Source: Heracleum sosnowskyi
Taxonomy: Eukaryota > Streptophyta > Magnoliopsida > Apiales > Apiaceae
DNA length: 64,000 nt
Direction of reading: 5' to 3'
NCBI GenBank assembly: GCA_030848705.1
Contig: JAUIZM010000018.1
Location: 806,001 to 870,000 of the forward strand
Shown: positions 59,685-64,000 of the stretch, piece after piece
Position numbering within the stretch: position 1 is the first letter of the stretch
How the letters are laid out: the number at the start of each line of letters is the position of its first letter
Position numbers and translations under genes: made by a program
Notes under the pieces: model-generated
Database searches by the model: none
The model's input: only the letters and a program-made list of their open reading frames with translations
What the model was told of the DNA's origin: nothing

Positions 59685-62105
59685 CTAAGAATCAGAATCA
59701 TCACCACCATCAACAGGTGGTGTCTCCGGTGGTATATCTGGTGGTGGATAAACAGAACCAACTCCAAAATCTGGCCAAACCACATCAACTCCAGTGGCAC
59801 GGAAAGCAGTGCCCAATGCCTGAGTCAAATCCGTAGCAAAACGGCGGTTAATGTCATACATGGCATCAATCCGCCTAGTCAACCTCCTGTACTGAGCCCC
59901 TCCAAAACCGGCTCTATCTGCCTCCTGCTGTATCCCAGAAGCACCCTGAAGCCCCGCATGACCAAGAAAACTGCGAATTCCCTTAACTGAAATTGGTGGA
60001 GGAAGATTTGCAATTGTCTCCACTTTGGCTTTGTCCACCTCAAGCCCCTTGCTAGATACCTTATGCCCAAGAATGATTCCCTCTTGCACCATGAAGTGAC
60101 ATTTTTCCCAGTTGAGTACTAGATTAGTCTCAACACATCTTTTCAGCACCATGCCCAAATTACTGAGGCACTCATCATATGATGCTCCAAAAACTGAGAA
60201 GTCATCCATGAACACTTCTACATTTATACCAATCATCTCCGAGAAAATGGCCATCATACACCTCTGAAAAGTAGCAGGTGCACCACATAGGCCAAAAGGT
60301 ACACGACGGAACGCGAAAGTACCAAAAGGACATGTGAAGGTGGTCTTCTCCTGGTCTTCTGGAGTAATACCAATCTGGTTGTAACCTGAATAACCATCCA
60401 ACAAGCAATAGAATTCATGCCCCGCCAACCTGTCCAACATCTGATCAATGAAAGGAAGGGGAAAATGATCCTTTCTGGTAGCTTTGTTCAGTTTCCGGTA
60501 GTCCATGCAAATTCTCCATCCAGTAACTGTACGAGTCGGGATCAACTCGTTCTTTTCATTAGCCACCACTGTCATGCCTCCTTTCTTAGGCACACATTGC
60601 ACTGGACTCACCCATGAACTGTCTGAAATAGGATAGATGATCCCAGCATCTAGCCACTTGAGAATTTCTTTCTTCACTACCTCCTTCATGATAGGATTAA
60701 GGCGTCTCTGAGGGTCCACAGTTGGCTTGCTTCCTGGCTCTAGTGGAATTTTATGCATACAGTACGAAGGGATGATACCCTTAATATCCGCTATAGTCCA
60801 CCCAATTGCTGATTTAAACTCTCTCAAGATTCTGAGGAGTTTGTCTTCTTCACTACCTGACAAGTTAGATGAGATAATAACAGGTAAAGTAGATGAATCA
60901 CCTAAAAAAGCATACCTCAAATGTTCTGGTAGTTGTTTAAGCTCAAGAGTGGGAGCTTTCTCAATAGAAGGCTTGAGACGTTCTTGTGGTTTCTCCAACT
61001 CTGTTATGCCAAGAGAGTCAAAAGGCATGTCTAACCTCCTCTTCCACGGAGTTGCATTCAAATACTGTGCTTGTTCCTCTTTTTCTTTACCCTCAACATC
61101 AGATTCCCCCATAAGTGCTTTTTCTAAGGTGTCTGACTTGATCAATTTATCAAACTCCTTGCTTACTGCAGATTCCACAAGATCTATAGAGAAACATTCT
61201 TCATCTTCTGTAGGAAACTTCATTGCATTGAAAACATTGAAGGTGACGTTCTGGTCATGCACCCTCATCGTGAGTTCCCCTTTTTGCACATCTATCAAAG
61301 TGCGACCTGTAGCGAGAAACGGCCTTCCTAAGATGATAGGAATCTTCTTGTCTTCTTCAAAGTCCAGAATAACGAAGTCAGCGGGGAAGATAAGCTTGTC
61401 AACCCTTACTAGGACATCCTCCACAATACCCCTAGGATATGTGATAGACCTATCTGCCAGCTGTAAAGACATGGTAGTAGGTTTAGGCTCCGGTAGCCCT
61501 AGTTGCAAGAAGACGGACAATGGCATCAGATTAATACTCGCTCCCAAATCACACAGACACTTGTCGAACGATAGATTGCCAATAGTGCAAGGAATTGTGA
61601 AACTCCCTGGATCCTTAAGTTTCGGGGGCAACTTCTGCTGCAGAATAGCACTGCACTCCTCCGTTAAAGCAACGGTTTCCAACTCTTCTAACTTCAATTT
61701 TCTTGAGAGAATACCCTTCATGAACTTTGCGTAGCTCGGCATCTGTTCAAGAGCCTCCGCAAAAGGTATGTTTATATGCAGCTTCTTGAAAACCTCCAAG
61801 AACTTAGCAAATTGTGTGTCTAGCTTCTGTTTTTGAAGTCTTCTAGGGAACGGAGGAGGGGGGTAGATTACCTTACCCTCTGTTTCTTGCTTAGAAGTGG
61901 AATCATGAGATGTATTGGGGTGTTTGCTCACCAATTTCTCCACCAAATTCTTCTTTTCAGGAATTTTCAACTTTTCTGGCAGAATTTCATGCGCGGGCGC
62001 TCTGGGATGCGCGGGCGCGCTCCTCTCCCTGGAAATCAGGCGCGGGCGCGCTCTGGGATGCGCGGGCGCGCTCTGCTTCCTGGATTTTTCCTTCAGCTTC
62101 TTCAT
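59685..62105 (-). pseudogene. Athila-like pol: protease and RT fused to a 3' tail, lacking RNase H and integrase
   Basis: An 806-codon open frame. Residues about 1-60 are encoded by GC-rich repeats (SAPAHPRARP). The retropepsin-like part has CLCDLGASINLMPLSVF and IPIILGRPFLATGRTLIDV. RT has SDSSWVSPVQCVPKKGG, GWRICMDYRKLNKATRKDHF, LLDGYSGYNQIGI, FRRVPFGLCGAPATFQRCM and the catalytic FMDDFSVFG. After ISVKGIRSFLGHAG the expected RNase H and integrase are missing, and the frame runs directly into a QYRRLTRRIDAMYDINRRFA segment and a Pro/Asp tail ending DGGDDSDS. The junction is in frame. Mobility would need a helper. Confidence 0.85.
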
Positions 62106-63493
62106 TTTCCTGAATTTCAGTGTTTTGGTCAGTGGTGACCTTCCCTGATCTCAATGTAATTGCCTTGACATGTTCCTTACTCTCCCGTTTGCCTGGATTA
62201 GTTTCCGTATCACTAGGGAGAGTTCCCTGTGGTCTGTTCAGCAACGCACTGGCTATCTGTCCAATCTGAGTTTCCAAAGTCTTGAGAGAAGCCGCCTGGC
62301 TCTTGCACATCAACCTCAACTCTTCCAATTCTGACTTTTCATTAGAAGACTGACCATGGTGACCTTGAGGTTGTTGATGAAATCCTGGTGGTGGCTGATA
62401 AGGTTGGCTGATAACCAGCAGGGTTGAATGGCTTAGCTCCAAATTGTTGACCTTGATACTGCTGCTGACCACCTTGATTGTTACTCCAGCTGAAATTCGG
62501 GTGGTTTCTGTTATTTGGATGATAAGCATTAGGAACTGGCTGTTGTGGCCTCTGAAAATTACTCACGAACTGTGCTGATTCACTAGATATAGCACACTGA
62601 TTAGTGTCATGAGCACCTGCACATAGTTCACAGACACTAGCCACTTGTTGCATTCCCATGTTAGATAGAGAATCCACCTTCATAGAAAGAGCTTTTAGCT
62701 GAGCTGCTATTGCTGTAGTCGCATCCACTTCCAGAATTCCTGCTGCTTTGCCATGTGATAACCTCTGAGTAGGATTCTGGTACTCATTAGCAGCCATCAT
62801 CTCTATAAGTTCATAAGCCTCCTCATAGCTTTTAGCCCAAAGAGCTCCACCTGATGCTGCATCAAGCATTGGTCTTGATTGACCTCCCAAACCATTGTAG
62901 AAACAATTTATCACCATCCAATCAGGCATTCCATGGTGAGGGCACTTTCGTAGCATCTCTTTGTAACGCTCCCAAGCTTCACATAACGTTTCCCCTGAAT
63001 GCTGAGAAAACTGAGTGAGAGCATTCCTTATTGCAGCTGTCTTGGCCATAGGGAAGAACTTAGTAAGAAACTTTTGAGCAAGCTCCTCCCATGTAGTGAT
63101 AGACCCTGCTGGTAGAGAATGCAACCAGCCCTTAGCTTTATCCCTCAAGGAAAAAGGGAAAAGTCTCAGCTTTACAGCATCCTCTGACACTCCATTGAAC
63201 TTGAATGTGTCACAAATCTCAATGAAATCCCTAATATGCATATTAGGGTCTTCCGTTGGAGAACCCCCAAACTGCACAGAGTTCTGTAGCATCTGAATCG
63301 TGCCAGCCTTGATCTCAAAGTTGTTAGCCGAGATAGCTGGTCTAACAATGCTTGACTGAATATCATTGATCTTTGGCTGAGAATAATCCATCAAAGCCTT
63401 TGCTCCTGCTGCTGCTGGTTCTCCCATAACTAGATTCAAGTTAGCTCCTTCCTCTTCCAGTTTATCTTTACGAGATTGAGAACGTGTTCGCAT
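61987..63493 (-). pseudogene. Athila-like gag, frameshifted
   Basis: Starts MRTRSQSRKDKLEEEGANLN at 63,493. Capsid-like region: LRLFPFSLRDKAKGWLHSLP, WEELAQKFLTKFFPMAKT, ETLCEAWERYKEMLRKCPHH and INCFYNGLGGQSRPMLDAAS. Zinc knuckle CELCAGAHDTNQC, then a Gln/Asn-rich stretch. The first frame stops at 62,342 after the Pro-rich region. Homology continues in a second frame (to 61,987: ELEELRLMCKSQAASLKTLE, QIGQIASALLNRPQGTLPSD, KAITLRSGK), which overlaps the pol frame at 62,105. At least two shifts therefore separate gag from protease; Athila-type gag-pol is normally one frame. Confidence 0.85.
61990..62081. repeat. GCGCGGGCGCGC block in Athila-like coding region
   Basis: Four copies of GCGCGGGCGC(GC)TCT-type words separated by GGGAT or CTCCCTGGAAATCAGG. 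Read in two frames they give ARASQSA or SAPAHPRA peptides with no stops. The gag-side frame and the pol-side frame overlap here. Confidence 0.85.
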
Positions 63494-63618
63494 ACACGCT
63501 CACTAGAGTATCTGGAACACACCAAACAAAGTAAAATTGATGAGAAAAACAATCCGAGTCAGTGAACTTTAACTGTCACTGATGACAAGCACATAAACTA
63601 TATTAAAACTACACCGAG

Positions 63619-63636
63619 TCCCCGGCAGCGGCGCCA
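63619..63636 (-). other. Athila-like primer-binding site
   Basis: On the - strand TGGCGCCGCTGCCGGGGA lies six bases inside the 5' LTR. It resembles the tRNA-Asp-type primer site (TGGCGCCGTTGCCGGGGA) reported for Athila-lineage elements, with one difference. Confidence 0.75.
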
Positions 63637-63642
63637 AAAACT

Positions 63643-64000
63643 TGTTCACACAAAAACACGCAAGCGCACGTGGTCACAAGTAGTATATAGATAAATCAAG
63701 TTCGATCCCACAAAGAGTGGTTCAGGTTGTAATAGTCTGTACTTATGCACCAATGTTTGGTTATTACTCACTGCTAAGACAAGTATCAAATTGGTGTTTT
63801 GATTAACTACTAATTAGCACTTAACAAGTCTATAATTAACTGAAAGAATTACTAGTGAATTACTGATAGGAATAGGCATGGGATCCTAACATCATTAAAT
63901 ATTTCATCTAGAGTCTCTTGTTCTTAGTCTCTGTATGTGACAGTTGTGACAACTAACCAGATAACACGAATTTAGTACACGCTACCTTTCAGTATACGTA
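63643..64000 (-). repeat. Athila-like Gypsy 5' LTR (partial, runs off the window)
   Basis: Same as the first 358 bases of 57,003-58,429 apart from about five substitutions. It is cut by the window end, so the outer boundary and target duplication cannot be seen. Confidence 0.9.

Noticed and set aside
60727..61734. 335-codon open frame on the + strand
   Set aside because: It is the antisense of the Athila-like protease/RT coding region, has no recognisable domain, and its composition follows the real gene on the other strand.

Overview
The window is nuclear DNA of a flowering plant. It shows AT-rich intergenic DNA, many GT-AG introns, a plant GH35 beta-galactosidase, and plant transposon lineages (Athila- and Tat-like Gypsy, Copia, Helitron, Stowaway, hAT and Mutator-like MITEs). 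A eudicot is likely. Placement near the Apiales is only an impression from the retrotransposon proteins.

Layout. Bases 1-25,860 are gene space with three genuine host genes. A WD40 protein of the WDR13 type (+, 5' end just outside the window) converges on a 725-residue beta-galactosidase (-, 18 exons). Next comes a 1,040-residue RBM28/Nop4-like nucleolar RNA-binding protein (-, 18 exons), whose promoter carries telo-box and site II motifs typical of ribosome-biogenesis genes. Small non-autonomous DNA transposons fill the 5.6 kb between the last two genes and sit in RBM28 introns.

Bases 25,860-50,960 are repeat-rich, with no intact host gene. They hold a truncated Copia polyprotein (-), one well-bounded Helitron with a decayed RPA-like OB-fold gene (36,430-38,447), and a series of related Helitrons with CCCGTGC-loop-GCACGGG 3' hairpins. 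Several of these lie tail to head, and their 5' ends repeatedly carry an antisense tRNA-like A/B-box module. Around 45-50 kb the nesting is deep: a Helitron contains an inverted repeat, a SINE, a hAT MITE and further Helitrons. In three cases an unfilled copy of the target elsewhere in the window shows what was inserted.

Bases 50,966-64,000 are nested LTR retrotransposons. A Tat-like Gypsy element (+) with several inactivating lesions is interrupted in its integrase by a younger Athila-like element (-). The visible parts of its two LTRs differ at about 5 of 358 positions. An in-frame deletion has joined its reverse transcriptase directly to a 3' tail, removing RNase H and integrase.

The host genes are unrelated housekeeping or cell-wall functions and form no operon or cluster. 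I found no new coding system. The most unusual signal is the recurrent Helitron architecture with Pol III-like boxes.
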